A stretch of DNA of 64,000 nucleotides from Actinomycetes bacterium (GCA_021846325.1 JAJZBX010000001.1:124001-188000); one strand, 5' to 3'. Positions 9,120 through 17,972 are shown, counted from the first letter of the stretch. Notes: generated from the letters alone by a model not told the origin. Program-made: numbers and translations.

Positions 9120-10261
9120 TCGGCTCACCGGTGGGACCGCTGGACGGGCTGAAAGTTCTCGAACTGGCGGGAATCGGTCCGGCACCCTACGCCTGCATGC
9201 TGCTCGCCGATCTCGGGGCTGACGTGTTGCGTCTCGAACGCGGTGACGCCGACGCGAAAGACGTCTTCACCTGGGACTTACTTGCGCGATCGAGGCCGTC
9301 GGTAGCGGTCGACCTGAAGAACGCCGCTGGCCGCCAGCTCGTACTGCGCCTCGCCGAACGAGCCGACGTGCTGATCGAAGGATTTCGTCCAGGTGTCGCC
9401 GAGCGGCTAGGTCTGGGACCCGACGACGTGGCCGCGCGAAACCCCCAGCTCGTCTACGGCCGCATGACCGGGTACGGACAGGATGGCGTGCTCGCGCCGC
9501 GGGCCGGTCACGACATCAACTACATCGCCCTGTCGGGGGCACTCTGGATGATTGGACGCGCGGGCGATCGTCCGGTTCCACCGCTCAACCTGGTCGGCGA
9601 CTTCGGTGGCGGATCGCTCTTCTTGCTCTTCGGGGTGCTGGCGGCGGTCCTTCACGCTCGTGCGAGTGGTGAGGGCCAGGTCGTGGACGCAGCCATGGTC
9701 GACGGGTCGGCGTCGATGTTGACCATGGCGCACGCGTTCATGAACCTCGGCTACTGGCGTGAAGAGCGCGGCGCCAACATCCTCGATTCCGGTGCACCGT
9801 TTTACGAGGTCTACGAAACGAGTGACGGACGCTACATTGCCGTTGGCGCTATCGAGCCTCAGTTCTACGCCGAACTCTTGCGCGGACTAGCCATCGATCC
9901 GGCGTCGCTGCCCCCGCAGATGGATCGCGATGCGTGGCCGATGGTCAAAGAGCGTCTCGCGGCCGCGTTCATCACCAAGACGCGCGACCAGTGGGAATCC
10001 ATATTCGCCGGCACCGACGCCTGCGTCACGCCCGTACTGTCGCCGCGCGAGGCCGCCGCCCATCCGGCGAACGTGGCCCGACGGGTCTTCGAGGTCGACG
10101 GGACGATTCAACCGAGTCCCGCACCGAGATTTTCCAAGACGCCCGGTGCGATCGGTGACCCTCCCGGGTTGGCGGGGTCGGGAACCCGAGCTGGTTTGAG
10201 CCGCTGGGGGGTTGACGAGGGCGAGCAGGCGTCCTTCCGAAACGCCGGGGCCTTCGGGTAG
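9110..10261 (+). CDS. CaiB/BaiF-family CoA transferase, alpha-methylacyl-CoA racemase-like
   Basis: A 383-residue class III CoA transferase-fold protein. PLDGLKVLELAGIGPAPYACMLLADLGADVLRLER is the usual opening and YGRMTGYGQDGVLAPRAGHDINYIALSG carries the conserved Asp region; this sequence and spacing are closer to alpha-methylacyl-CoA racemase than to formyl-CoA transferase. Racemases convert (2R)- to (2S)-methyl-branched acyl-CoA so that dehydrogenases can act, which fits the overlapping acyl-CoA dehydrogenase gene. Start is GTG 9110 or the in-frame GTG 9131; both are compatible with coupling. Confidence 0.85.
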   Translation: MGLIGSPVGPLDGLKVLELAGIGPAPYACMLLADLGADVLRLERGDADAKDVFTWDLLARSRPSVAVDLKNAAGRQLVLRLAERADVLIEGFRPGVAERLGLGPDDVAARNPQLVYGRMTGYGQDGVLAPRAGHDINYIALSGALWMIGRAGDRPVPPLNLVGDFGGGSLFLLFGVLAAVLHARASGEGQVVDAAMVDGSASMLTMAHAFMNLGYWREERGANILDSGAPFYEVYETSDGRYIAVGAIEPQFYAELLRGLAIDPASLPPQMDRDAWPMVKERLAAAFITKTRDQWESIFAGTDACVTPVLSPREAAAHPANVARRVFEVDGTIQPSPAPRFSKTPGAIGDPPGLAGSGTRAGLSRWGVDEGEQASFRNAGAFG

Positions 10262-10266
10262 TCCGA

Positions 10267-10503
10267 TCAGATATTGACCACGGGGCACGTCAGTGTGCGC
10301 GTGATGCCCGGCACCTTCTGAATGGCGCCAACGATGAACTTGCCGAGGTCATCCACGCTCGCCGCCTCGCAACGCACGATCACGTCGTAGGGGCCCGTTA
10401 CCTCGAAGGATTCGATAACGCCGGGAACGGCGCGCGTCGCCATGACGACGCTTTCACTCGAGCCAATTTCGGACTGAATCAAGATGTAGGCCTGAACCGC
10501 CAT
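10267..10503 (-). CDS. Stand-alone AsnC/Lrp ligand-binding (RAM) domain protein
   Basis: A 78-residue protein consisting only of an Lrp/AsnC C-terminal alpha-beta sandwich: MAVQAYILIQSEIGSSE, a central FEVTGPYDVIVRC strand pair, and IQKVPGITRTLTCPV at the end. No helix-turn-helix precedes it. Such stand-alone domains oligomerise and bind small molecules, and may modulate full-length Lrp proteins; the ligand is unknown. It converges on the CoA transferase gene with a 5-bp gap. The upstream AAAGGTTCACC-type leader contains a purine-rich ribosome site about 8 nt before the ATG. Confidence 0.85.
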   Translation of the reverse strand: MAVQAYILIQSEIGSSESVVMATRAVPGVIESFEVTGPYDVIVRCEAASVDDLGKFIVGAIQKVPGITRTLTCPVVNI

Positions 10504-10557
10504 GGTGAACCTTTCCCTCTCGCGTCAATCTATCTTGCCCGGTTTCGTCACGGGGCG

Positions 10558-10773
10558 CTAATCCCCGCGAAATCGCTTGCCAATATGCCACTGGTGGCAG
10601 TAGTCGCACCGATAGGCGTTGAGGTCGACGCGATCGATAGTCCAGGCCAGTTGGGCGGCCTGACGTGCTTGCGCTTCAGTTCGGTACGGCTGTTTGGGTG
10701 ATCCGTCGCGCGCGAAGTGGGATGCGACACGACCCAGCGGTCTCGTGGTTGGTCTCTGGCGGCGTCGTTGCAT
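10558..10773 (-). CDS. Small zinc-ribbon-like basic protein of unknown function
   Basis: A 71-residue arginine-rich ORF ending YRCDYCHQWHIGKRFRGD. The CDYC and WHIG pair suggests a short metal-binding ribbon, and KQPYRTEAQARQAAQ resembles small uncharacterised actinobacterial proteins. It is divergent from the DUF3039 gene 43 bp away. No strong Shine-Dalgarno is visible, so it may be translated from a leaderless transcript. Real gene likely; function not recognised. Confidence 0.6.
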   Translation of the reverse strand: MQRRRQRPTTRPLGRVASHFARDGSPKQPYRTEAQARQAAQLAWTIDRVDLNAYRCDYCHQWHIGKRFRGD

Positions 10774-10815
10774 GTCGTTAAGACACTAGTGACGCTTCTC
10801 GGTAGGGTACTTCTC

Positions 10816-11097
10816 GTGGGCAGCACAGAAACAGACATCAGAGTCAACAGCGCGTCGGTCACCGACGATGGCGACCACGACCGATTCACACACATCGTCC
10901 TGGAGGGTTATACCCCCAAGGACGGCGAATTCGTCGCACTCGAGAATTCCGTGGTGGACGCCATGGTCAACGCGACGCCGGTTCGCGCACTCTGCGGAAA
11001 GGTGTGGGTGCCAAACAGCGATCCACGCAAGTCGCCGATCTGCCCGACGTGTCGCGAAATTGCCGAATCGCTGGGCTGGTCGGTACCGGCAGTGTGA
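10816..11097 (+). CDS. DUF3039-family small zinc protein
   Basis: A 93-residue protein beginning at GTG 10816. The C-terminal half reads TPVRALCGKVWVPNSDPRKSPICPTCREIAESLG, the hallmark of DUF3039, with one Cys plus a CPTC pair for probable zinc binding. The N-terminal part, FTHIVLEGYTPKDGEFVALEN, is also typical. The longer track ORF (10717) would overlap the divergent small gene and adds a non-conserved tail. Function is not known; the family is common in actinobacteria. Confidence 0.82.
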   Translation: MGSTETDIRVNSASVTDDGDHDRFTHIVLEGYTPKDGEFVALENSVVDAMVNATPVRALCGKVWVPNSDPRKSPICPTCREIAESLGWSVPAV

Positions 11098-11133
11098 GCG
11101 CTTCGGCGGCGGAACTTTGTAGAGTCGTGAGTC

Positions 11134-11826
11134 ATGCCCCGCGCCCTCGTTATCCGACACCACGACGAAGACAATGCGGGACTCGTGGGCGAGGCGCTGG
11201 AGAACCGTGGCTATGGCCTGACGATCGCGCTGCTCGACGCCACGAGCGAGACCCCCCGCCTCGATGGTCACGACGTTGTCGTCATTCTCGGCTCCACGCA
11301 CGCGGTCTATGACCCGGACGTCGAGGCCGCGTGGTTCGGTCGTGAGTTGGGCGTCATCGAAGAGGCGGATCGTCGCGGTGTGCCGATCTTCGGGATCTGT
11401 TTCGGTGCCCAGGCCCTTTGTCGCTACGCCGGCGGTACGGTGCGGCGGGGTGCGAACGCCGAGATTGGCTGGTACCGCGTCGAAGCGGCCAACGACAGCC
11501 CCATTGAGCCCGGACCCTGGTTCGAATATCACTTCGATGAGTGCACGCCACCGCCGTCGGCGCAGGTCTGGGCGCGAACCGAGCAATGCGTCCAAGCCTT
11601 CGTGGTTGGGCCCCACCTCGGCGTGCAGTTCCACCCGGAACTTGACGCCGCGCAACTGCGCGATTGGTTCGCCTCGGGTGTCGACGACGCGCGCAGCCTG
11701 GGTCTAGACCCGATCGACCTCATGACGAGAACGATCCGTGAGGAGCCGGCCGCTCGTGAGCGTGCGGCGCGCCTGGTCGATACATTCCTTGCGCACGCCG
11801 CGTCGACCAGTTCTCGCGGTGCCTAG
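11134..11826 (+). CDS. Class I glutamine amidotransferase (GMP-synthase-like)
   Basis: A 230-residue triad glutaminase domain with nucleophile elbow IFGICFGAQALCRYAGG, the oxyanion-side strand VVILGSTHAVYD, and the catalytic His/Glu in LGVQFHPELD. There is no fused synthetase domain, so it is a free-standing GATase of the type often annotated as GMP synthase-like. It probably releases ammonia from glutamine or an isopeptide; the acceptor is unknown. Closely flanked by DUF3039 and an RNA methyltransferase without overlap. Confidence 0.8.
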   Translation: MPRALVIRHHDEDNAGLVGEALENRGYGLTIALLDATSETPRLDGHDVVVILGSTHAVYDPDVEAAWFGRELGVIEEADRRGVPIFGICFGAQALCRYAGGTVRRGANAEIGWYRVEAANDSPIEPGPWFEYHFDECTPPPSAQVWARTEQCVQAFVVGPHLGVQFHPELDAAQLRDWFASGVDDARSLGLDPIDLMTRTIREEPAARERAARLVDTFLAHAASTSSRGA

Positions 11827-11853
11827 CACCGCGACGATCAGTAGGCTTCGGCG

Positions 11854-13068
11854 GTGAGCGACGGGTTAGAGCACGAGGTCGTGCGAGTCGAACGCCCCGC
11901 TACCGGGGGCGGCGTTGGTCGACTCTCCGACGGGCGCGTGGTGTTCGTGCGCGACAGTCTGGCGGGCGAGTTGGTGTCGGTGTCGATCACCGAACGAACG
12001 TCGTCCTTCGCAAGAGCCGTCGTTCGACAAGTGCTTGAAGCGAGCTCGCAACGTACCTCGCCACCTTGTCACTACGCGGGCGCGGGCGGGTGTGGTGGTT
12101 GTGACCTACAGCACGCCTCGACGGCGGCGCAGATCGCGTGGAAGCGAGACGTGGTCATCGAACAGCTTCGCCGCATTGGCGGGTTCGACTGGCCCGTGGT
12201 CGTGACGTCGGCCTCCGTGCCAGCCAAAGGAAGCCGCACCCGGCTACGTTGTGCGGTGGATGCCCACGGGCGATTGGCGTTGCGATCGGCTCGCTCCCAC
12301 GACCTGGTTGCCGTAGACCCCTGTTGGCTCATGAGCGATCGAGCCGCCGAAGCCTTCGCGACGACGTGGCGCAACGCCGCGCAAGTCGAAGTCCGCGCGA
12401 TCGGCGACGGGCCCCCGTTTGCCGTGGTGCGACGCGTCGGGGCACGCTCGGCGCGGCTCGAGGTTTGCTCACTCGACGGATCGCGCCTGGATCCTTCGCC
12501 GGTCTCACGGGTTGAAGTTCGAGGCACCCATTACGAGGTGTCGCCCGCTTCGTTCTGGCAGTCGCACGTTGAGGCACCCGAGATGTTGTTAGACCGAGTC
12601 ACGCGCTGGGCTGGGGTCGAGCGAGGCGATCGCGTCGTTGACCTGTACAGCGGCGTTGGGCTCTTCGCGGTATCCCTGGCCGCATCCGTTGGCCCAACGG
12701 GTCACGTCGTGGCGGTTGAATCTTCGCCCCACGCGGTACGAGACGCTCGAACCAACGCGCAAGGTCACGGCGCGCTTCGGGTACGCGAGTCAACGGTGTC
12801 ACCCAAGTTGGTGGCCAATCTTGTGCGACCAGGTGACGTCGTCGTCGTCGATCCTCCGCGGACGGGGCTGGCCCGTGGTGTCGCGACCGCCATCGCCGCG
12901 CAAGAGCCCCGGCGGATCCTGTACGTCTCGTGTGATGCGGCAACCTTCGCACGAGATCTTAAAGTCTTCTTATCCGCTCGATTCTCGTTATCGCACTTGG
13001 AGATTCTCGATCTATTCCCCATGACCGAGCACGTTGAGCTCGTCGCGCTCCTTGACTTTGCCCCGTGA
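11854..13068 (+). CDS. TrmA/RlmC/RlmD-family class I SAM RNA (uracil-C5) methyltransferase
   Basis: A 404-residue enzyme that methylates C5 of a uridine in rRNA or tRNA. An N-terminal TRAM-like segment (GGGVGRLSDGRVVFVRDSLAGELV) is followed by the iron-sulfur cluster cysteines in CHYAGAGGCGGCDLQH. The methyltransferase domain has VVDLYSGVGLFAVSLA, VVVDPPRTGLARGV and the late RILYVSCDAATFARDL, which includes the catalytic Cys region. The exact uridine cannot be assigned from sequence. GTG start 11854; 27 bp separate it from the amidotransferase gene. Confidence 0.85.
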   Translation: MSDGLEHEVVRVERPATGGGVGRLSDGRVVFVRDSLAGELVSVSITERTSSFARAVVRQVLEASSQRTSPPCHYAGAGGCGGCDLQHASTAAQIAWKRDVVIEQLRRIGGFDWPVVVTSASVPAKGSRTRLRCAVDAHGRLALRSARSHDLVAVDPCWLMSDRAAEAFATTWRNAAQVEVRAIGDGPPFAVVRRVGARSARLEVCSLDGSRLDPSPVSRVEVRGTHYEVSPASFWQSHVEAPEMLLDRVTRWAGVERGDRVVDLYSGVGLFAVSLAASVGPTGHVVAVESSPHAVRDARTNAQGHGALRVRESTVSPKLVANLVRPGDVVVVDPPRTGLARGVATAIAAQEPRRILYVSCDAATFARDLKVFLSARFSLSHLEILDLFPMTEHVELVALLDFAP

Positions 13069-13121
13069 CGGGTACAGAGTGCTGCTGAGGACCGGCGTGC
13101 GGTCTTTACAGGGGGTTAGTG

Positions 13122-13400
13122 ATGCTGAGCAAGTTGGACCACCACCACCGGATAACGCTGCAGAAGTTGTTCACGCATCCACTGAATCACAACATTCAGT
13201 GGCACGACGTCTGCTCGCTCCTCGCTCGCCTTGGCGTCGTCCACGAGACGCACCGCGGCAACTGGGCCGTCACCGTGGACGGTGACACCGTATCGTTCGG
13301 CTCGACGCGGACGCGGGATCTCACCGAGGAGCAGGTGGTCAAGGTTCGAAACTTTCTCCGTGCCAACGGACTCTCGCCCGAGGTGCTGAAGGTAGCCTGA
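13122..13400 (+). CDS. Small basic protein, HicA-like in outline, unknown function
   Basis: A 92-residue protein starting at ATG 13122 (an in-frame GTG lies 3 bp upstream) after an AGGGGGT ribosome site. It has an N-terminal helix rich in His/Leu, then IQWHDVCSLLARLGVVHETHRGNWAVTVDGDTVSFG, which resembles the helix-then-strand order of HicA/YcfA double-stranded-RNA-binding proteins, though the catalytic His context is not clear. No antitoxin partner is adjacent. Probably a real conserved small gene; not assigned further. Confidence 0.65.
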   Translation: MLSKLDHHHRITLQKLFTHPLNHNIQWHDVCSLLARLGVVHETHRGNWAVTVDGDTVSFGSTRTRDLTEEQVVKVRNFLRANGLSPEVLKVA

Positions 13401-13419
13401 ACCGGTACGGTAGGGGGCC

Positions 13420-14163
13420 GTGCCCGCGCGCCCATTCGTACTGCTGCCTCCGTCGCAGAGCAAGACCATGGGCGGTGTGGCGAGGCGCGCAGATGGAGTC
13501 TTCAACGAGTCATTGGCTGCGCATCGGAGCGAGGTAGTTTCGGCGCTCACCAAGATTCTCGAAACGCCCGGGGGAGTAGCGCGTCTCACCGGCGCGCGCG
13601 GTGCGTTGCTCGGGCGTGCCGAATGCTCGTTCGCGCAGGTCATCGACGGGAGCGCGAAGTTGCTTCCCACGTGGCGACGCTACGACGGCGTGGTGTGGCG
13701 GTACTTGGATGCGGTCTCGATTGCGTCGGCCCACCGCAAGCGCTTGCTGGTTCCGTCGGCCCTCTACGGGATCACTGGGGGCGCCGATCTCATCGCGGAT
13801 TACCGATTGACCTTCGGCGCCCGAATCGAGGGCGTTGGCCGTCTCGACGACTTTTGGCGCGACGCGGTGACTGAATGGGTAAGTGGCTCGGTAGGTGGCA
13901 GCACCGTGGTCGACGTGCTGCCCGCTGAGCACCGTCGGGCCATCGACTGGGTGCGGTTGCGCGCTTCGACGAGCGTCATCACGGTCCGCTTCGAACACGC
14001 CGGGGGCACTAGAGTGGCCGGTCACGACGCGAAGGCGGTCAAGGGTGTTCTGGCTCGGGCACTGTTGGTTGAAGGTGTCGCGGCGCTTGACACCTTTGCC
14101 TGGGGACACTGGCGCTGCGTCGCACGTGACGATACCGACGCCGTCGTTCAGTACCTGGGCTGA
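13420..14163 (+). CDS. yaaA: YaaA/DUF328 family peroxide-stress protein
   Basis: A 247-residue YaaA-family protein. It opens with LLPPSQSKTMGG (family: PAKxL-like), contains the central RYDGVVWRYLDA and VPSALYGITGGADLIADYRLTF, and the distal VVDVLPAEHRRAI. The family helps limit intracellular iron and oxidative DNA damage in E. coli and has DNA-binding activity; the mechanism here is inferred. GTG start 13420, 19 bp after the small upstream ORF. Confidence 0.85.
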   Translation: MPARPFVLLPPSQSKTMGGVARRADGVFNESLAAHRSEVVSALTKILETPGGVARLTGARGALLGRAECSFAQVIDGSAKLLPTWRRYDGVVWRYLDAVSIASAHRKRLLVPSALYGITGGADLIADYRLTFGARIEGVGRLDDFWRDAVTEWVSGSVGGSTVVDVLPAEHRRAIDWVRLRASTSVITVRFEHAGGTRVAGHDAKAVKGVLARALLVEGVAALDTFAWGHWRCVARDDTDAVVQYLG

Positions 14164-14208
14164 ACCGCGCGGCGAAGGCTGCGCGATTGAATTCTTCGTC
14201 GATCGAAA

Positions 14209-14514
14209 GTGGCGAGCGACTCAACACGCGTACGCTCGCCGCCGCCGGCTCACGCGGAACGATCAAGGTCACGGGTCAGCGTCGTGCAGCCAACGGCCGA
14301 CCGTTTCCATCCGAGCTCCAAGACGTGCTCGGGCTGCGGCGGGCTCAGAAACGACCTCGACCTGTCGACACGGACCTACTCCTGTGGGACCTGTGGTCTC
14401 GTGCTCGACCGCGACCTCAACGCGGCCATCAACCTCGCCCGCTGGCAAGCCAACGAGTCTTCGACCGTGACACCGTTGGGACCAACGCGCGTTCAGTTTC
14501 GCTCCACGGCCTGA
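14209..14514 (+). pseudogene. TnpB (IS200/IS605 OrfB) C-terminal relic
   Basis: The frame encodes the C-terminal zinc finger of TnpB, ADRFHPSSKTCSGCG and YSCGTCGLVLDRDLNAAINLARW, with both CxxC pairs and the RDLNAAINL end of the RuvC domain (the last catalytic Asp is in DRDLNAA). Everything N-terminal of about 50 residues before the finger is missing or frame-shifted, and no TnpA is present. It is a decayed fragment of an IS605/IS607-type element inserted between yaaA and lldD-like genes. Confidence 0.8.
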
Positions 14515-14639
14515 TCCGCCAAGGATCTGCACCGCGAAGCACGCGGGAAGAGCCGATCGTCACCCGCACAACCATCACGACGCTGTGATGAGGGCCCTGG
14601 GTCGGAACCGAGGACTCAGATGAAGCATCATCTGGGAAG

Positions 14640-14714
14640 TCGGACGGCGAGCAAGCACCACTGGTCCACTTGGTTCAGTTGGTCAAGGCGAACCGGTGGG
14701 TCCAAATAGGACAC
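14640..14714. repeat. 75-bp dispersed repeat, copy 1 (IS-derived)
   Basis: This 75-bp segment is about 85-87% identical and ungapped to 50871-50945, sharing for example AAGGCGAACCGGTGGGT. Both copies keep an open frame reading EQAPL.HLVQ.LVKANRWV or close to it. The second copy lies in a decayed IS5-type transposase region, so copy 1 is probably a relic of the same element. Confidence 0.75.
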
Positions 14715-14720
14715 ACGCTG

Positions 14721-15896
14721 TCAGGGATTGAGGAGCACTGACGCGTCAAGATCGGCGACATCGGTGACGCCGGTCAGTCCTAACGTCACGCGCATCTCTT
14801 CAGCCATCACGTTCAGTATGTGTCGAACGCCGCTTTCGCCACGGGCCGCCACCGCGTAGACCCACGGGCGCCCAATCAGGCAGGCTCGAGCACCAAGTGC
14901 GAGTGCCTTGACGACGTCGAGGCCGCTACGTATGCCGCCGTCGACGAGGACTTCGCATGAGTTGCCCACGGCCTCCACGACCGCCGGCAGCGAGGCGATT
15001 GTTGAGGGAACATCATCGAGTTGTCGACCGCCGTGATTGGACACCACAATGGCATCAGCCCCTCGGTCCACCGCTTCGCGTGCGTCTTCCGCGTCGAGGA
15101 TTCCCTTGATGACGATCGATCCCGTCCAGTGTTCGCGAAGCCAGGCGAGATCGTTCCACGTCACACTGGGATCGAACTGTCCGGCGATCCAGCGCTGAAA
15201 GTCACCCGGCACCTTGGCGTCGGGCAAGGCCCGGGCCAGATTGCCGAACGTGAGCGGTCGCCCCTGAACGGCGACGTCGCGCAACCACGACACGTGGCGA
15301 GCGAGGTCCCAGCCGCGACGGAGTCGCTTGACCCTCGACAAGTTGCCGCTCACGCCGTTGCGCACGTCGCGGTAGCGCTGACCAACGACGGCGAGGTCAA
15401 CAGTCAGCACCAGCGTTGAACAACCCGCCGCCCGGGCGCGAGCCATTAATTCCTCGGCGTAGGCGCGATCGTGCATAACATAAAGTTGGAACCAGGGCGC
15501 TTGCGTCGCGGCCGTCACCTCCTCAAGTGAACAAATGGAGAGAGTCGACTCGCAAAAGGGCACGCCGACCCGGGCGGCGGCCCGAGCGGCCTGTACTTCG
15601 CCGCGCCGGGCCATCATCCCGGCGAAACCAACTGGCGCGAGCACGACAGGCATCGTCAAGGGTTGCCCCAGCACGGTCGTGGCGATTCGCCGATCTGAGA
15701 CGTCGCGTAGTACGCGCTGACGAAATCGTAACGATTGCAAATCGGCGCGGTTGGCGCTCATCGTGGCCTCACGAAACGCGCCCCCGTCCACGTAGTCGAA
15801 GAGTTGGCGCGGTAGGCGTCGCTTGGCCAACACGCGATAGTCCTCGACTGATGCGGGGGCTAGGTTCAAACTATCGGTTGGTGGCTCGCTCGTCAC
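14721..15896 (-). CDS. FMN-dependent alpha-hydroxy-acid oxidase/dehydrogenase (LldD/MftD-like)
   Basis: A 391-residue TIM-barrel flavoprotein that oxidises an L-2-hydroxy acid such as lactate. FDYVDGGAFREATMSANR, the FMN-binding VLAPVGFAGMMARRGE, PWFQLYVMHDRAYAEEL, catalytic VSNHGGRQLDDVPS and distal LVDGGIRSGLDVVKALALGARACLIGRPW are all present. It could act on lactate or be a mycofactocin-system MftD; no mycofactocin genes are visible here. The track ORF runs 170 residues further upstream over the HAD gene; GTG 15896 (VTSEPP) gives the family length. Confidence 0.85.
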   Translation of the reverse strand: MTSEPPTDSLNLAPASVEDYRVLAKRRLPRQLFDYVDGGAFREATMSANRADLQSLRFRQRVLRDVSDRRIATTVLGQPLTMPVVLAPVGFAGMMARRGEVQAARAAARVGVPFCESTLSICSLEEVTAATQAPWFQLYVMHDRAYAEELMARARAAGCSTLVLTVDLAVVGQRYRDVRNGVSGNLSRVKRLRRGWDLARHVSWLRDVAVQGRPLTFGNLARALPDAKVPGDFQRWIAGQFDPSVTWNDLAWLREHWTGSIVIKGILDAEDAREAVDRGADAIVVSNHGGRQLDDVPSTIASLPAVVEAVGNSCEVLVDGGIRSGLDVVKALALGARACLIGRPWVYAVAARGESGVRHILNVMAEEMRVTLGLTGVTDVADLDASVLLNP

Positions 15897-15948
15897 GCTC
15901 TCATTATGGCCGGTCTCGTTGTCGTGGGCGCGTGGCCAAGTGATCGAG

Positions 15949-16590
15949 TCATGCGTTAAGTTCCGAGGGACGGTTGAACAGGCGGTCTGCGCCAGCGTCG
16001 CGCAGTTCGCCCACCGTTTCGTAGCCCCACGTGACACCAAAGGCGAGGAGGTGATTTGCGTGCGCCGCTTCAACGTCGTAGCGCCGATCGCCAACAATCC
16101 ACCCGAGCGGTGACTTCGGCGACAAATCCGTGATGGCTTGTGCGACGATCGACGCCTTGGCGCTGCGTCGACCATCGACCGCTGCGCCGGCGACGACCGC
16201 AAAGTACTGAGCGAGGCCCAGCGCGTCGAGAATCTGGGCTGCGAAGTCGGCTCGTGTGGCCGTGGCAATTGACAACGGGACGTCGCGAGCTGCCACCTGG
16301 TCGAGCAATTCGGGTACGCCGTCGTAGAGACGACATCGAGTGACCCCGTCACCTCCATAGTGCGTTCGATACCGCGCAAGGACGTCGTCGAGTTGTTCGG
16401 GTCCAAAGCCGAGGCGCAGCAACGAGTCGTGGAGCGGTGGACCGATCAGGGTCACCAGTTGGGAGCGCCCAACCGAGCGGCCAAAGTCGCTATGGGTGGC
16501 TTCGAACGACGAAACGATGCCCTCCGCCGAGTCGACGATGGTTCCATCGAGATCGAAAACGATGAACGCGGGGAGTTCTGAGCGGTTCAT
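15949..16590 (-). CDS. HAD-superfamily phosphatase, phosphoglycolate-phosphatase-like
   Basis: A 213-residue HAD hydrolase: motif I FDLDGTIVDS, motif II LSIATATR, motif III Lys in SAKASIV, and motif IV GWIVGDRRYDVEAAHAN. The cap domain is the small helical Gph type. Substrate is unknown; phosphoglycolate or other sugar phosphates are usual. ATG 16590 (MNRSELP) is preferred; a GTG at 16629 would add 13 residues. It is 52 bp upstream of the hydroxy-acid oxidase on the same strand and may share its transcript. Confidence 0.82.
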   Translation of the reverse strand: MNRSELPAFIVFDLDGTIVDSAEGIVSSFEATHSDFGRSVGRSQLVTLIGPPLHDSLLRLGFGPEQLDDVLARYRTHYGGDGVTRCRLYDGVPELLDQVAARDVPLSIATATRADFAAQILDALGLAQYFAVVAGAAVDGRRSAKASIVAQAITDLSPKSPLGWIVGDRRYDVEAAHANHLLAFGVTWGYETVGELRDAGADRLFNRPSELNA

Positions 16591-16629
16591 CGGTGGGGTG
16601 GCGGTTACGGCTTCATCCTCGTACCGCAC

Positions 16630-17972
16630 GACAACGGCCTGCCCGAGGGCACTGTTCAGGTCACAACGGTATCAAGGTGCCGCACCGGTTCACTCTTGCG
16701 CGCGCCAGCTCTCGGCATCGTTCCAACCGGTGTCGTGTCACGGCGTTCGACCGGAGCGGTCGAACCTCGACACGAATACCGTCGTCGCCGCAAGTCGAGC
16801 GAGTGACGTCGCTGGCGCACTGTTCGTTCGCCACGGGTCCTCGTCGCACGGTGCGGTTGGCGCGAGTCGCCTTCGCTACTGGCGTGTTCGCGCCGGCGTG
16901 TCAACGACGTGATTCTCAACCTCGTGGCCACTCATGGCAACGTCGGCAGCAGTCGCATAGCTGCGCTCAACGCCGCGGCGTGGGTCTGGTCAGGTCCAAG
17001 CTGAATTAACCGAGTATCCGAACGTCCGCGACGCATTCTGATGCGTCACGCGTACGGCTGTCGGTGCTGTCTGGTCCTTGGTAGGCGCGTCTTCGCAAGC
17101 ACGACCGTGACTCGGTATCCGGGACGTCCTGGTACAAACCAGCAGATGATGGTTCGGCGTCACGCCGTCTCGGCGTGGTGACCGGGCGGGCGGGCGGTCA
17201 AGCGATTGCACTCGAGAACGCGGTCCCCGTCTCCCTTGCGTCGGGATAAACGTGGTTCGTGGTGTTGTGCGTTCCGTGTCGTTGTCATTGCCCGAACGGC
17301 GGCTCGGTGGACGAAGGTGGACGCGATGCGAACGGGCCGCGGTGAACCTACGAGCTACTGCATGCGACGCCAATCGTTCGACCGAAACCGCTCAACTCAA
17401 GGAAGTCGGAGTCGCGCCCGCACGGTCCGCAGTTGCTGAGCAGTGACGCCTCGTCGGTTGCGCTAATGCCTCGACCGCCGACCTCCAAGCTGAGCACGGC
17501 CCATGCATGCGCGAAGGCCACTTGACCTGATACTCAATATCCTGCTAGCAGTTACGCATGGCGCACACTTGTTCTTGCCACGCGAGTGCCAGGCCAACGA
17601 TGGCGTTAGCAACGATCCACATCAATCAGGCGTCATCGGAACAACCAGCAGTGTCCTGCGCGAACGCGCTCAGTTGGACTGGTGCGTACGGCCTGCGCAA
17701 CTTCGGAGCCCTCAATGGTGACGGCGAGAAACTCGTACTCGGCGAGATCATCTCGTTGCGCAGTTCGGCGTCGACGAGGAATGGGGCCACCACACGTTTA
17801 CGCCTCGACCGGCTGGCCGATTGCTTCAACGGCGTCACCGAGCGTCAGTTCGCCCCGAGGACGAGACAACCGAACTGTCGAGTTGATGCTGATCGATCGC
17901 GGTTGCACCTGGCATCGGGCGGCCAACCGTTCGTTCTTGGTTTGCGCACTGGATCGACGGCCCGGTAGCGCC
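16630..17972. other. Gene-poor stretch, no supported gene
   Basis: About 1.3 kb in which every ORF on the track is Arg/Ser/Thr-rich, short and overlapped by others in several frames, with no recognisable domain. Base composition and reading frames suggest decayed sequence. No RNA gene was recognised. Confidence 0.5.

Noticed and set aside
7905-9185. 426-residue minus-strand ORF opposite the acyl-CoA dehydrogenase
   Set aside because: Arg/His-rich shadow in the antisense of a well-supported gene; long antisense ORFs are expected at this GC and codon bias.
10786-11655. 289-residue minus-strand ORF opposite DUF3039 and the amidotransferase
   Set aside because: Shadow of two conserved plus-strand genes; no recognisable motif.
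16990-17373. 127-residue minus-strand ORF in the gene-poor stretch
   Set aside because: Arg/Thr/Ser-rich, overlapped by ORFs in other frames, no ribosome site and no motif.
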